Assembly (NCBI RefSeq): GCF_014202765.1
Contig: NZ_JACHHN010000009.1
Coordinates: 164,853-228,852 of the forward strand
Length of the DNA stretch: 64,000 bases
From: Silvimonas terrae
Lineage (GTDB): Bacteria; Pseudomonadota; Gammaproteobacteria; Burkholderiales; Chitinibacteraceae
Direction: 5' to 3'
Shown: positions 1 through 8,438 of the stretch, piece after piece
Position numbering within the stretch: the stretch's first letter is position 1
Layout: each line of letters starts with the position of its first letter
Notes under the pieces: model-generated
Database searches by the model: none
Seen by the model: only the letters and a program-made list of their open reading frames with translations
Told to the model about the DNA's origin: nothing
Program-made: the position numbers and the translations under genes

Positions 1-283
1 ACGCCACTGGGCAAACCTGCCACTCCCGCGCCATGTTTTCTGGCATGAGCGCGACCGCAGCCGGGTCAGGTTCGAGGCGAGACGGTGCAGCTTCAGTTTC
101 GCCCGCAAAGTCAGCCATGGCATGGGCCAGGCGCGTTTCATCCACCAGACCCAGCGCGAGTAGTTGCGGGCCCAGCGCCAGGCCGGAATGCAGCTGTTCT
201 GCCTGCGCCACGGCAAGGACGTCTGCATCAATCAGGCCGCAATCCAGCAACAGGGTGGCCAGGGTGTGTTGTTGCGGGTTCAC
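1..283 (-). CDS. GspE/MshE-like secretion ATPase, N-terminal part (truncated by window edge)
   Basis: The reading frame opens with GTG at 283 and stays open to the window edge (94 codons seen). The visible part is helical and Leu/Ala-rich (LIDADVLAVAQAEQ, then LLALGLVDETRLAHAMADF), followed by a stretch of the type LEPDPAAVALMPENMA. This pattern is typical of the N-terminal domain that precedes the ATPase core in GspE/PilB/MshE assembly ATPases. The GTG overlaps the stop of the upstream small gene (GTGA), so the two are probably translationally coupled and in one operon with the secretin. The Walker motifs lie outside the window, so the assignment rests on the N-domain and the context; a different protein with the same N-domain is possible. 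Confidence 0.6.
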   Translation of the reverse strand, partial: MNPQQHTLATLLLDCGLIDADVLAVAQAEQLHSGLALGPQLLALGLVDETRLAHAMADFAGETEAAPSRLEPDPAAVALMPENMAREWQVCPVA

Positions 284-459
284 TGGCCGCCCTCCCGTTT
301 TGCCGGGGTGGCCGCCAGATGGCTTTGCAACCATGCTTCGTCATCACCAGCCTGGCTGGATGCAGCGGCTGGCTGAGCTGCGGGCGGAACTGGCCAGAGT
401 AATATGGCAGCCACCGCCAGCAGGAATAATCCAGCACTCAATACAATCTGGTGCTTCAT
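280..459 (-). CDS. Small single-pass membrane protein between secretin and ATPase
   Basis: This encodes 59 residues beginning MKHQIVLSAG. One hydrophobic segment (about residues 5-23) is followed by a Pro/Ala-rich linker and a short polar tail, which suggests an inner-membrane protein with a small periplasmic end. The start ATG at 459 overlaps the mshL stop (ATGA), and the stop overlaps the GTG of the ATPase-like gene, so it is locked into the operon by overlaps on both sides. An in-frame upstream start at 486 exists but would overlap mshL further. I do not recognise the family. By position it could be an accessory factor of the pilus or secretion machine, like the small MshK or GspC-type proteins, but that is inference. 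Confidence 0.55.
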   Translation of the reverse strand: MKHQIVLSAGLFLLAVAAILLWPVPPAAQPAAASSQAGDDEAWLQSHLAATPAKREGGQ

Positions 460-2249
460 GGCGCAGACACCTGACCACTGTGCCATGCGGATAAATCCTG
501 CCCGACGCTGGCATCAAAGAAATGTGCATCCGGCACTTGCACACCGGCCCCCGTCAGGATGTCCGGGCTATTGTCGAGCACCCGTGGCCGCAGAAAAATC
601 ACCAGCTCCACCCGCCGGGCAGTGTCGTCACGGTAACTGAACAGATCGCCCACCCCCGGCAGCCGCGACAGGCCGGGAACCCCCGTGCGATTGTCGCTGC
701 GCACGTCCTGGATCAGGCCGCCCAGGATGGCCAGTTGGCCGGACGGTACGTGCAAGGTGGCATCGAACTCCCGCACTTGCAGCACGGGCACCTGGCTGAC
801 CACCGGTTTGTCGGCATCGCGGGACAACAGCGCAACCGCCGGGTCATCTACCCAGCCACGGATGTTGGTAATCGTGGGCCGCACATTGAGCGAGATTTCG
901 CCCGAACCGGAAATCTGGGTGAGCACCTGCATCACCAGTCCCACCGGTACGGTATGCAACTGGCTTTGATAACGCCGTTGGGTCACCACCCCGTCACCGT
1001 TTTGTTCTTCAATTTGTTCCAGCGTGAAATACACCTGCTCGTCCACGACCTTCATCACGGCCGGCTGGTTGTTGAGGGCCACAATCTTGGGGCTGGACAG
1101 CACACGCGTGCGGCCAAATTGTTCCAGCAGTTTGACGGTGAGGTTAAAGCTCTGGCTGCTGTAGCCCAAGAGCGCCAATGGCGCATCGACAAGGTTGCTC
1201 GCGGTGACTTGCTGTGCCAACCGCCAGCCCCGATCCGTTGCCGCCAACCAGCCCCAATCAATACCGGCCTGGTAATGGTCGGATAACAAAACTTCGACAA
1301 TGGTGGCTTCGATCAGCACCTGGCGGCCGGCACTGGATTTCAGCGCGGTCAGATAGTCCGCCACTTGTCGCTGCTCTGCCGCGCTGGCAAAAACCGAAAT
1401 CACGCCGGTTTCCGGGTGGATCAGCACTTGATTGCCGGGCTCCGGGGCGGGGGCCGGGTTGCTGGATACCGCAGGCCCCCCTGCCCGCCCGGCATCAGCA
1501 AGGTTTTTCTCAATGCGGGAGAGTCGCTCTGCGGCCTCCAGCCCGCTATTACCCCGGCTCACTGCCGCATCTGCCGCCGCGGCGGCGAGCATGCCTGGCG
1601 TAAGCGTCTGTGGGCGGGACACCCCCGGAGAGACGGCGTGCACCATGGCCCGCAACTGGGTTTCCAGGCGCTCCCAGAACGTGTTGTCAGCGCTGGTCAG
1701 AACATCAGTGGTAGAGCTGTTGGCGTTGCGTTCTGCCGTGCCAGTGACGCCTCCCGTAGGCCCCACCGAGGTCGCCAGGCTGACCGAAGACTTCACCCTT
1801 CGGGACAGATTGAAATAGTCCACCTGATAGGTGCGCCAGACGGGCTGATCGGGCATAACGGTTAATACGCCATCCGTCATGAACCAGTACAAAGGTACTT
1901 GGCGCGAGATGCGCTCAAGGATTTGCGGCAGGGTCTGGTCGTGCGCGTTCAGCGAGACTTCGCCAGTCAGTTGCGGGGAAACATCGACATTGACTTTGGC
2001 GTCACGCGCTAGTGTAAACAGCAACGATGCGACGGGCAGTTTGTAGGCCACCACGGAATACAGCGGGGGCTTCGGGGCGAGGGGTCTGGGTGCGCTTACC
2101 ACCGCCGGGCTGGGCGGTGCAACAGCGATCGGCGGTAGCGAGCCATTCAAATGGCCCACAGGCAGCGATACCTGTCCCACTTCGCTGGCACAACCGACCG
2201 CGAACAGACTGAGGACGAGCAGGAATGTGAATTTTGCCGTTTTGCGCAT
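456..2249 (-). CDS. mshL: MSHA-type pilus secretin MshL
   Basis: This is a predicted outer-membrane lipoprotein secretin of 597 residues. The signal peptide ends in a lipobox (LFAVGC). A short domain around residues 60-115 (LARDAKVNVDVSPQL, then LPQILERIS) matches the N-terminal secretin/TonB-like domain of MshL and PilQ relatives. The C-terminal secretin domain includes GRTRVLSSPKI, a GEISLNVRPTITNI segment and the end motif ELVIFLRPRV. The middle third is a Gly/Ser/Ala-rich, low-complexity region. MshL would form the outer-membrane channel for an MSHA-like pilus. ATG at 2249 is preferred over the TTG one codon upstream because AGGG sits 6 bases before it. It heads the visible part of an operon with the two genes to the left. 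A second secretin, PilQ, is encoded at 54158-56236. Confidence 0.85.
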   Translation of the reverse strand: MRKTAKFTFLLVLSLFAVGCASEVGQVSLPVGHLNGSLPPIAVAPPSPAVVSAPRPLAPKPPLYSVVAYKLPVASLLFTLARDAKVNVDVSPQLTGEVSLNAHDQTLPQILERISRQVPLYWFMTDGVLTVMPDQPVWRTYQVDYFNLSRRVKSSVSLATSVGPTGGVTGTAERNANSSTTDVLTSADNTFWERLETQLRAMVHAVSPGVSRPQTLTPGMLAAAAADAAVSRGNSGLEAAERLSRIEKNLADAGRAGGPAVSSNPAPAPEPGNQVLIHPETGVISVFASAAEQRQVADYLTALKSSAGRQVLIEATIVEVLLSDHYQAGIDWGWLAATDRGWRLAQQVTASNLVDAPLALLGYSSQSFNLTVKLLEQFGRTRVLSSPKIVALNNQPAVMKVVDEQVYFTLEQIEEQNGDGVVTQRRYQSQLHTVPVGLVMQVLTQISGSGEISLNVRPTITNIRGWVDDPAVALLSRDADKPVVSQVPVLQVREFDATLHVPSGQLAILGGLIQDVRSDNRTGVPGLSRLPGVGDLFSYRDDTARRVELVIFLRPRVLDNSPDILTGAGVQVPDAHFFDASVGQDLSAWHSGQVSAP

Positions 2250-2492
2250 CAAAAGCCCTGGATATAGGACGAGTGCTTAGTCAATGATGAGCAAACGCTA
2301 CGCTTTGTCAGATCGGCAAAGCTTGATGTTGGTTAATGCCAGGAATTTACATAATTCTGACTGTCCATTACCTGTCGCCAATTGAATGAATAGTATGCAA
2401 GATACGTCATGACATATTCATAGGACTGGCGGCAAAGCCGCTTTCCACCTAAAATAGGCAGCCCTTGTACTCATCAGTCTAACCAGGCTCGC
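2250..2492. other. Divergent intergenic region mshL / mlaF
   Basis: This 243-base region separates the divergent pilus operon and mla operon and is visibly more AT-rich than its flanks. It holds a short dyad, GAATT-N5-AATTC, near 2343-2357 and a GGCGGC-AAA-GCCGCT hairpin near 2432-2446. A TAAAAT at 2451-2456 could be a -10 element for mlaF, but I find no convincing -35 box. No coding capacity is evident. Confidence 0.4.
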
Positions 2493-3296
2493 ATGACATC
2501 CCCGCTTGTTCAGCTCGACCGGGTCCGCTTTGGCTATTCCGACCGCGACATTCTCACCGATGTATCGCTGACGGTCGCGCGCGGCCAGGTGGTGGCGATC
2601 ATGGGCGGGTCGGGCTCCGGCAAGACCACGCTGCTGCGGCTGATTGGCGGCCAGGTAAAAGCCCAGTCTGGTTCGGTCATGGTCGATGGCGAAGACGTCG
2701 GCATGCTGTCAGAGGGCCCCATGTACAACATGCGGCGCAAACTGGGCATGCTGTTCCAGTTTGGCGCTTTGTTCACCGACCTCTCGGTGTACGACAACGT
2801 TGCCTTTCCGCTGCGGGAACGCACCAATCTGCCAGAAACCGTGATTCGCGATCTGGTTTTGATGAAGCTGCAAGCGGTTGGTTTACGTGGCGCGCATACG
2901 CTGATGCCGTTTGAACTGTCTGGCGGCATGGCGCGCCGGGTCGCGCTGGCCCGGGCGATTGCGCTGGACCCCATGCTGATGATGTATGACGAGCCCTTTA
3001 CCGGGCTGGACCCGATTTCCCTGTCCACGATTGGCCAATTGGTGCGGGAGCTTAACGACGCACTGGGCGCCGCCTCGATCATCGTCACCCACGATGTAAC
3101 CGAATCGCTGGCCATGGTGGACTACGTGTATTTCCTCTCTGGCGGCCGCGTGGTGGGCCAGGGGACGCCTGATGAGATTCGCGCTTCGAGCGAGCCTTTC
3201 ATCAAGCAGTTTATTAATGGTGAACGTGACGGACCGCTGCCGTTCCACAAACCCGCGCCTGACTATGCGCTTGATCTGGGGTTGGCGCATGACTGA
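2493..3296 (+). CDS. mlaF: Phospholipid transport ABC ATPase MlaF
   Basis: This is the ATP-binding subunit of the inner-membrane MlaFEDB complex, which moves phospholipids between the inner membrane and periplasmic MlaC to keep the outer membrane asymmetric. All ABC motifs are present in the 267 residues: Walker [10 protein letters not shown] (38-46), Q-loop Q89, signature LSGGM (142-146), Walker B ending in D166-E167, and switch H200. The signature reads [14 protein letters not shown], which is usual for MlaF. It is the first gene of a tight operon, and the next start (3289) lies inside its last codons. The length matches the family. Confidence 0.95.
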   Translation: MTSPLVQLDRVRFGYSDRDILTDVSLTVARGQVVAIMGGSGSGKTTLLRLIGGQVKAQSGSVMVDGEDVGMLSEGPMYNMRRKLGMLFQFGALFTDLSVYDNVAFPLRERTNLPETVIRDLVLMKLQAVGLRGAHTLMPFELSGGMARRVALARAIALDPMLMMYDEPFTGLDPISLSTIGQLVRELNDALGAASIIVTHDVTESLAMVDYVYFLSGGRVVGQGTPDEIRASSEPFIKQFINGERDGPLPFHKPAPDYALDLGLAHD

Positions 3297-4095
3297 TCGC
3301 TCTGGCAATCCTTTTGTCCGTTTCTTTTCAGCAATTGGCCGGCCATTTACCAATGCATTTATCAAGATTGGTTTTGCCGGGCGCTTTTTGTTATCGGTAT
3401 TACGGCATTCACCGACGGCGTTGGTCCGTTTCAGGCTCACCATGCGTGAAATCTGGTTTGCCGGTGTGCTGTCGGTGTTGATTATTGTGGTGTCGGGCCT
3501 GTTTATCGGCATGGTGCTGGCCTTGCAGGGCTATGACACGCTCAGCCGGTTTGGTGCCTCGTCCGCCCTGGGTGTGCTGGTTGCGCTCTCGCTGGTGCGC
3601 GAATTGGGGCCGGTAGTGGGCGCGCTGCTGTTTGCCAGCCGGGCCGGGTCTGCCATCACCGCAGAAATTGGCCTGATGAAAGCGACCGAGCAGTTGTCTG
3701 CCATGGAAATGATGGCGGTCAATCCGATCGCCCGCGTGGTTGCCCCCAGGTTCTGGGGCGGGATTATCTCCATGCCACTACTGGCCGCCATGTTCAGCGC
3801 CATGGGCATTATTGGTGGTTATCTGGTCGGGGTGGTGCTGCTGGGGCTTGATTCGGGCACGTTCTGGTCGCAAATGCAAAGCTCGGTTGATCTGCGTTTC
3901 GACGTGATGAATGGCGTGATCAAGAGCATTGTGTTTGGTATTGCGGTATCACTGATTGCCGTGTTTGAAGGGTATGACGCGGCACCGACCGCCGAAGGTG
4001 TATCGGGCGCGACGACCCGCACCGTTGTGATTTCAGCTTTGGTTATTTTAGGTCTGGATGTGATCCTGACCGCATTCATGTTCCGGGGAATCTGA
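3289..4095 (+). CDS. mlaE: Phospholipid transport permease MlaE
   Basis: This is the permease subunit of the Mla ABC transporter (MlaE/DUF140 family), 268 residues with about five to six hydrophobic segments. Conserved stretches include [22 protein letters not shown] and [21 protein letters not shown], the coupling-helix region typical of MlaE. I chose ATG 3289, which overlaps the end of mlaF by 8 bases. The frame is open further upstream, but that would run deep into mlaF. The stop overlaps the mlaD start (TGATG), consistent with translational coupling. Confidence 0.95.
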   Translation: MTDRSGNPFVRFFSAIGRPFTNAFIKIGFAGRFLLSVLRHSPTALVRFRLTMREIWFAGVLSVLIIVVSGLFIGMVLALQGYDTLSRFGASSALGVLVALSLVRELGPVVGALLFASRAGSAITAEIGLMKATEQLSAMEMMAVNPIARVVAPRFWGGIISMPLLAAMFSAMGIIGGYLVGVVLLGLDSGTFWSQMQSSVDLRFDVMNGVIKSIVFGIAVSLIAVFEGYDAAPTAEGVSGATTRTVVISALVILGLDVILTAFMFRGI

Positions 4096-4580
4096 TGAAA
4101 CGAGGCATGCTCGACTTCTGGGTCGGATTATTTATTGCCGCTGGCGTGGTTGCCATTTTGTTCCTGGCTTTGCGCGTAAGCAGCCAGAGTGCCTTGCCAG
4201 CCCGCTCGACCTATAACGTGACGGCCAATTTCGACAATATTGGTGGCCTGAAAGTACGGGCGCCGGTGAAAAGTGCCGGGGTGGTCGTGGGGCGGGTCAC
4301 AAACATTGAGCTCGATACCTCCCGTTACGTGGCCAAGGTGACCATGTCGCTGGATAATCACTATCATTTCAGTCGTGATTCATCCGCTGAGATTTTGACG
4401 TCCGGCCTCTTGGGTGAACAGTACATCGGAATCACCCCGGGTGCTGACGACAAAATGCTGACCGCAGGCAGTACGTTCAAACTGACGTCTTCGGCCATCG
4501 TGCTTGAACAATTGATCAGTCGCTTCCTGTTCTCCAAAGCGGAAGACAGTGGCGATAAAACAAATGCAGGAAACCAATAA
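4095..4580 (+). CDS. mlaD: Mla substrate-binding protein MlaD (MCE domain)
   Basis: The protein has 161 residues with one N-terminal membrane anchor (about residues 8-28) and a periplasmic MCE domain. The MCE core is visible as FDNIGGLKVRAPVKSAGVVVGRV (residues about 46-68) and SGLLGEQYIGITPG (about 102-115). MlaD forms the hexameric ring that passes lipid to MlaC. Its start overlaps the mlaE stop, and mlaC follows after one base. The length is close to that of other betaproteobacterial MlaD proteins. Confidence 0.94.
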   Translation: MKRGMLDFWVGLFIAAGVVAILFLALRVSSQSALPARSTYNVTANFDNIGGLKVRAPVKSAGVVVGRVTNIELDTSRYVAKVTMSLDNHYHFSRDSSAEILTSGLLGEQYIGITPGADDKMLTAGSTFKLTSSAIVLEQLISRFLFSKAEDSGDKTNAGNQ

Positions 4581-4581
4581 A

Positions 4582-5202
4582 ATGACCGTGCTGAAAAAAT
4601 GGCTGGTGGCCTTGTGTGCCGCCGCGTTGCTCCCCGCTGCCTTTGCTGCGGCAACCGACACCCCTGAGCAGATCGTGCGCAATGTAAGCCGTGATGTGCT
4701 CGAGATCGTCAAAAAAGGCGACAAGGATCAGGCCGCAGTGCGCAGCCAGGTCGATACCAAACTGGTGCCGCTGGCCGACTTCAACCGCATGACCGCGCTG
4801 GCCGTGGGTCGTTACTGGAAAAGCGCCACCCCTGACCAGCAAGCTGCCCTGACCAAAGAATTCCGGACTATGCTGGTCCGCACTTACCTCTCTGCCCTGA
4901 CTATTTACAAGAACGTCACGGTGGATGTGAAGGGCACGCGTGCGGGGGATAGCGCGGACGAGCAAACCGTGCAGACCGAAGTCACCCCCCCGGGGCAAAA
5001 GCCGATTGGCCTGGATTTCAACTTTGAAAAAGCGGACAACGGCTGGAAGGTGTACGACATCTCGGTTGACGGCATCAGCTTTATCAATAGCCATCGCAAC
5101 CAGTTTGGCACCGTGATCCGCAAGGATGGCATTGACGGGCTGATTCAACAGTTGTCCGCCCAGAACGCCAACGCGGCCAAGAGCGGCACTACTGCCAAAT
5201 GA
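4582..5202 (+). CDS. mlaC: Periplasmic phospholipid carrier MlaC
   Basis: MlaC shuttles phospholipids between the outer-membrane MlaA complex and MlaFEDB. The protein has 206 residues and a clear Sec signal peptide (MTVLKKWLVALCAAALLPAA, cleavage near AFA-A). The MlaC/Ttg2D domain is recognisable in DFNRMTALAVGRYWK, FRTMLVRTYLSAL and GWKVYDISVDGIS. ATG 4582 is preferred because AGGAAA lies 8 bases upstream and the signal peptide then starts correctly; in-frame ATGs at 4549 and 4564 would add a polar leader. It overlaps mlaB by ATGA. Confidence 0.94.
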   Translation: MTVLKKWLVALCAAALLPAAFAAATDTPEQIVRNVSRDVLEIVKKGDKDQAAVRSQVDTKLVPLADFNRMTALAVGRYWKSATPDQQAALTKEFRTMLVRTYLSALTIYKNVTVDVKGTRAGDSADEQTVQTEVTPPGQKPIGLDFNFEKADNGWKVYDISVDGISFINSHRNQFGTVIRKDGIDGLIQQLSAQNANAAKSGTTAK

Positions 5203-5468
5203 GCGACTACACCGTCACTGGTAACCTCACCATGCTGACCGCCAGCAAACAACTGGCGGCCTTTGTGTGGCCCGAAGGGGCGAGCGAACTGACGCTCAAT
5301 CTGGGGCAACTGGGTGAAGTTGACTCGGCGGCGGTGTCGGTCTTGCTCCACTGGCAACGGATTGCCCGGACCCGCAAGGCCCGGCTTGAGATCAAGGACA
5401 TGCCCATCGCTCTGGCCGAACTGATACGACTTTATGGTGTGCAGTCCTTGTTACCGGCCGGTGTCTGA
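5199..5468 (+). CDS. mlaB: STAS-domain subunit MlaB
   Basis: This is a cytoplasmic STAS-domain protein of 89 residues that binds MlaF and is needed for assembly and activity of the Mla ABC complex. The STAS core reads LGQLGEVDSAAVSVLLHWQRIA; the D-S-A segment with the following helix is the conserved part. It is the last gene of the operon. Its start overlaps the mlaC stop (ATGA) and a strong terminator begins 14 bases after its stop. Confidence 0.9.
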   Translation: MSDYTVTGNLTMLTASKQLAAFVWPEGASELTLNLGQLGEVDSAAVSVLLHWQRIARTRKARLEIKDMPIALAELIRLYGVQSLLPAGV

Positions 5469-5481
5469 CCGGCTTGGGCAC

Positions 5482-5510
5482 AACCCCGCCAGCGTGCGGG
5501 GTTTTTGCTT
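5482..5510 (+). terminator. Rho-independent terminator of mlaFEDCB
   Basis: The stem AACCCCGC / GCGGGGTT (5482-5489 and 5496-5503) with a 6-base loop is followed by a T-rich run. It directly follows mlaB and separates mlaFEDCB from mlaA. Confidence 0.85.
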
Positions 5511-5541
5511 TTACCGTAGACAGATTCCTTTGTAACTCAGG

Positions 5542-5570
5542 CTGATACGTTGCAAGAAACCACTTACAAT
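5542..5570 (+). promoter_or_regulatory. Predicted sigma70 promoter of mlaA
   Basis: CTGATA (5542-5547), a 17-base spacer and TACAAT (5565-5570) make a plausible sigma70 promoter just downstream of the mlaB terminator. Transcription would begin near 5577, so the mlaA start must lie at 5592 or 5610 and not further upstream. Confidence 0.5.
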
Positions 5571-5591
5571 ACAGCCCTGCCCCCTGAATAC

Positions 5592-6500
5592 ATGACCCGA
5601 TACCCGATCATGCGAAGAATTGTGCCCATAGCAGCATTGCTGCTGACCGCCTGTGCCAGCCCCAAGAACAACTACGATCCGCTGGAACCCGTAAACCGCG
5701 GCATTTTCGTCGTCAACAACGTGGTCGACCGCGCCGTGGTCAAACCCGTTGCCACCGTCTATGCCGATTACGCGCCGGGCCCGGTCAAACAGGGCACCAG
5801 CAATTTCTTCGGCAACATCGACGACCTCTTCTCGGCCATCGGCTCTGTGCTGGAAGGCCGCTTCAAGGATGCTGGCACCAGCGTGGGCCGTGTCGCGGTC
5901 AACACGACGATTGGTCTATTCGGTATTTTTGACTGGGCCAGCGATATGAACCTGCCCAAGCCGGATCAGGATCTGGGTCTCGCGCTGGGGCATTGGGGCA
6001 TCGGCTCCGGCCCTTACCTGATGCTGCCCTTTCTTGGCCCAACCACCCTGCGTGATTCGGTAGACCCTGGTGTGCGCTGGTTCTACGGACCGGGCAGCTA
6101 CCTGAATACTACGGGCGAAAAGATCGCCTGGGGTGCCGTAGAAGGCATCAACCTGCGCGCACAAGTCTTGCCGCTGGATGCCATGATCGAATCCCAGCCT
6201 GACCCATACGCCTATATCCGCGATGCTTATCTGCAACGCCGCTGGTACAAGGTGTATGACGGTCAGCCGCCGCATCCGCTGCAACTGGGGGATACCGGCG
6301 AGGACGACGGTGATGATGATGCCGATCTTCCACCCGCCAAGCCCGCCAGCCATGCCAGCGAACCTGCCGCCGCCGCAAAACCGGTGATTGACGCCTCGAC
6401 TGTCGCCAGCGCTGTCCCGGCTGCTGAGGCGGCATCGGCAGCAGCAGACACAACAACAGTGGCGGCAGCAGCTTCCGCTCCGGCAAAGGCAGAGCAGTGA
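5592..6500 (+). CDS. mlaA: Outer-membrane lipid-asymmetry lipoprotein MlaA (VacJ)
   Basis: MlaA removes mislocalised phospholipid from the outer leaflet of the outer membrane and hands it to MlaC. The 302 residues start with a lipoprotein signal peptide (lipobox LLTAC, lipidated Cys21). The VacJ domain follows: DPLEPVNRGIF, TSNFFGNIDDLFSAIGSVLEG, DLGLALGHWGIGSGPYLMLPFLGPTTLRD. After the conserved DPYAYIRDAYLQRRW segment there is an extra tail of about 80 residues, first acidic (GEDDGDDDAD) and then almost only Ala/Pro/Ser/Thr. That tail is not part of the core family. ATG 5610 is an alternative start giving a very short signal peptide. The stop overlaps the GTG of the next gene. Confidence 0.92.
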   Translation: MTRYPIMRRIVPIAALLLTACASPKNNYDPLEPVNRGIFVVNNVVDRAVVKPVATVYADYAPGPVKQGTSNFFGNIDDLFSAIGSVLEGRFKDAGTSVGRVAVNTTIGLFGIFDWASDMNLPKPDQDLGLALGHWGIGSGPYLMLPFLGPTTLRDSVDPGVRWFYGPGSYLNTTGEKIAWGAVEGINLRAQVLPLDAMIESQPDPYAYIRDAYLQRRWYKVYDGQPPHPLQLGDTGEDDGDDDADLPPAKPASHASEPAAAAKPVIDASTVASAVPAAEAASAAADTTTVAAAASAPAKAEQ

Positions 6501-7402
6501 GCGCTATCCAGTTTCAGAACGTCGTCAAACATTACGGCGACTTCCAGGCGCTGAACGATGTCAGCTTCAGCGTCGAAGAAGGCGACTTCTTCGCCCTGCT
6601 CGGCCCCAACGGGGCGGGCAAGACCACGCTGATTTCCATCCTTGGCGGCCTGGCGCGCGCTACCAGCGGCCAGATTTCCATTCTGGGTCGCGACGTGGTC
6701 AGCGACTACCGCAATGCCCGCCGCGCCGTCGGCATCGTGCCGCAAGAACTGGTGTTCGATCCCTTCTTCACGGTACGTGAAACGCTGCGTTTTCAGTCTG
6801 GTTACTTTGGCCTCAAGCAAAATGACGCCTGGATTGATGAAATCCTGGAAAACCTGGGACTGACCAGCAAGGCCAATTCCAATATGCGCGCACTGTCCGG
6901 CGGCATGAAGCGCCGGGTGATGGTGGCGCAGGCGCTGGTGCATCGCCCCCCCGTCATCGTGCTGGATGAGCCTACCGCTGGTGTAGACGTAGAACTGCGC
7001 CAGACGCTGTGGGCCTTTGTGCGCAGGTTGAATGAGCAAGGTCACACCATTGTGCTGACCACGCACTATCTGGAAGAAGCCGAGGAATTGTGTAACCGCA
7101 TCGCCATGCTCAAACAGGGCCGGCTGCTGGCGCTGGAAGACAAGGCCAAGCTGTTGAATCGCGGCAAAACCCGTACATTGCGGGTGCGCCTGGCGCAAGG
7201 CAATCTGCCGCTCAGCCTGGCCGAACAAGTGGTGAGCGAGAAAGAGGGTCTGTACGAATTACGGCTGCAAGACGTCGCCGGCCTGGAAGAAATTCTGGAG
7301 CAGATCCGCATGCACGGGGCGACGCTGCGTGATGTCGAAATTGCCAAGCCGGATCTGGAAGATATCTTCGTCGAAATGATGCAGGGGCGCAGCGCGGTCT
7401 GA
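6497..7402 (+). CDS. ABC-2 type exporter ATPase (YadG-like)
   Basis: This is the ATP-binding subunit of a two-component ABC-2 exporter, 301 residues. Motifs: Walker A GPNGAGKTT (36-44), signature LSGGM (133-137), Walker B VIVLDEPT with D157-E158, and switch H190. The sequence resembles E. coli YadG and the CcmA/DrrA-type ATPases. The start is GTG, overlapping the mlaA stop (GTGA), so it is probably cotranscribed with mlaA. The partner permease follows 25 bases later. The substrate is unknown; linkage with mlaA suggests an envelope role, but that is inference. Confidence 0.9.
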   Translation: MSAIQFQNVVKHYGDFQALNDVSFSVEEGDFFALLGPNGAGKTTLISILGGLARATSGQISILGRDVVSDYRNARRAVGIVPQELVFDPFFTVRETLRFQSGYFGLKQNDAWIDEILENLGLTSKANSNMRALSGGMKRRVMVAQALVHRPPVIVLDEPTAGVDVELRQTLWAFVRRLNEQGHTIVLTTHYLEEAEELCNRIAMLKQGRLLALEDKAKLLNRGKTRTLRVRLAQGNLPLSLAEQVVSEKEGLYELRLQDVAGLEEILEQIRMHGATLRDVEIAKPDLEDIFVEMMQGRSAV

Positions 7403-7427
7403 TCCCGCAGCGTCCCGATAGGAACAC

Positions 7428-8183
7428 ATGCAAGGCTTTTCCACGCTTTTTTACAAAGAACTGCTGCGTTTCTGGAAGGTTGCCTTCCAGACCGTGCTGG
7501 CGCCCATACTGACGGCGCTGCTGTATCTATTGATCTTTGCACACGTGCTGGATGCGCACGTTGAACCCTATCCGGGCGTGCGTTATACGGCCTTCCTGAT
7601 TCCGGGTCTGGCCATGATGTCGATGCTGCAGAACGCGTTCTCCAATACGAGTTCCAGCATCATCCAGTCCAAGATCACCGGCAACCTGGTCTTCATTTTG
7701 CTGCCACCACTGTCGCACTTTGAATTCTTTGCCGCATACGTGCTGGCGGCCGTGCTGCGCGGCGTGGTGGTGGGTTCTGGCGTGCTGCTGGCCACACTGG
7801 TGTTTGCCGTTCCGCCACTGCAACACCCATTGTGGGTCATTGTGTTTGCACTGTTGGGCTCTGCCATCATGGCCATTCTGGGCCTGATCGCCGGCATCTG
7901 GGCCGACAAGTTTGACCAACTGGCCGCATTCCAGAACTTCCTGATCATGCCGCTGACCTTTTTGTCGGGCGTGTTTTACTCCATTCACAGCCTGCCGCCG
8001 TTCTGGCAGGGTGTTTCCAACTGGAACCCGGTGTTCTATGTGATCGACGGATTCCGTTACGGTTTCTTCGGTCAGGCCGACGTCTCGCCATGGCTAAGCC
8101 TTGCCGTTGCGGGTGGTACTTTGCTGGTACTCGCCACACTGGGCTGGCACCTGATAAAATCCGGTTATAAATTAAGGCACTAG
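7428..8183 (+). CDS. ABC-2 type permease (YadH-like)
   Basis: This is the membrane subunit for the preceding ATPase, 251 residues with about six transmembrane segments. The ABC-2 pattern is visible in RYTAFLIPGLAMMSMLQNAFSNTSSSI and in FLIMPLTFLSGVFYSIHSLP (the conserved P-x-x-F-L-S-G-x-F-Y region). It matches the YadH type of permease. It lies in the run mlaA-ATPase-permease-bolA. The transported compound cannot be read from the sequence. Confidence 0.88.
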   Translation: MQGFSTLFYKELLRFWKVAFQTVLAPILTALLYLLIFAHVLDAHVEPYPGVRYTAFLIPGLAMMSMLQNAFSNTSSSIIQSKITGNLVFILLPPLSHFEFFAAYVLAAVLRGVVVGSGVLLATLVFAVPPLQHPLWVIVFALLGSAIMAILGLIAGIWADKFDQLAAFQNFLIMPLTFLSGVFYSIHSLPPFWQGVSNWNPVFYVIDGFRYGFFGQADVSPWLSLAVAGGTLLVLATLGWHLIKSGYKLRH

Positions 8184-8198
8184 AAAGTAAAGATTGTC

Positions 8199-8438
8199 AT
8201 GACTCCAGAGCAAGTACAGACCCTCCTGATCACCCGACTTGATGCCACCGTGGCAGAAGTGCGTGGTGATGGTCACCATTTCTACGCCCGCGTGGTCTCT
8301 CCCCGGTTTGAGGGGTTGGCCCTGCTGGCGCGACATCGTCTGGTCAAAGACGCCCTCAAAGACGTGATCGACTCTGGCGAACTGCACGCGCTGTCGCTGG
8401 AAAAAACCTCCACGCCGGCCGAATGGGCCGCGCTGTGA
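8199..8438 (+). CDS. ibaG: BolA/IbaG family protein
   Basis: This is a small BolA-fold protein of 79 residues. The family motif region is HHFYARVVSPRFEGLALLARHRLVKDAL, with the FEG/RHR pair typical of the IbaG (YrbA) branch, which in enterobacteria sits next to mla and murA just as here. BolA-family proteins work with monothiol glutaredoxins in iron-sulfur handling, and IbaG has been linked to acid stress and envelope homeostasis. The stop overlaps the GTG start of a small membrane protein. Confidence 0.85.
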   Translation: MTPEQVQTLLITRLDATVAEVRGDGHHFYARVVSPRFEGLALLARHRLVKDALKDVIDSGELHALSLEKTSTPAEWAAL

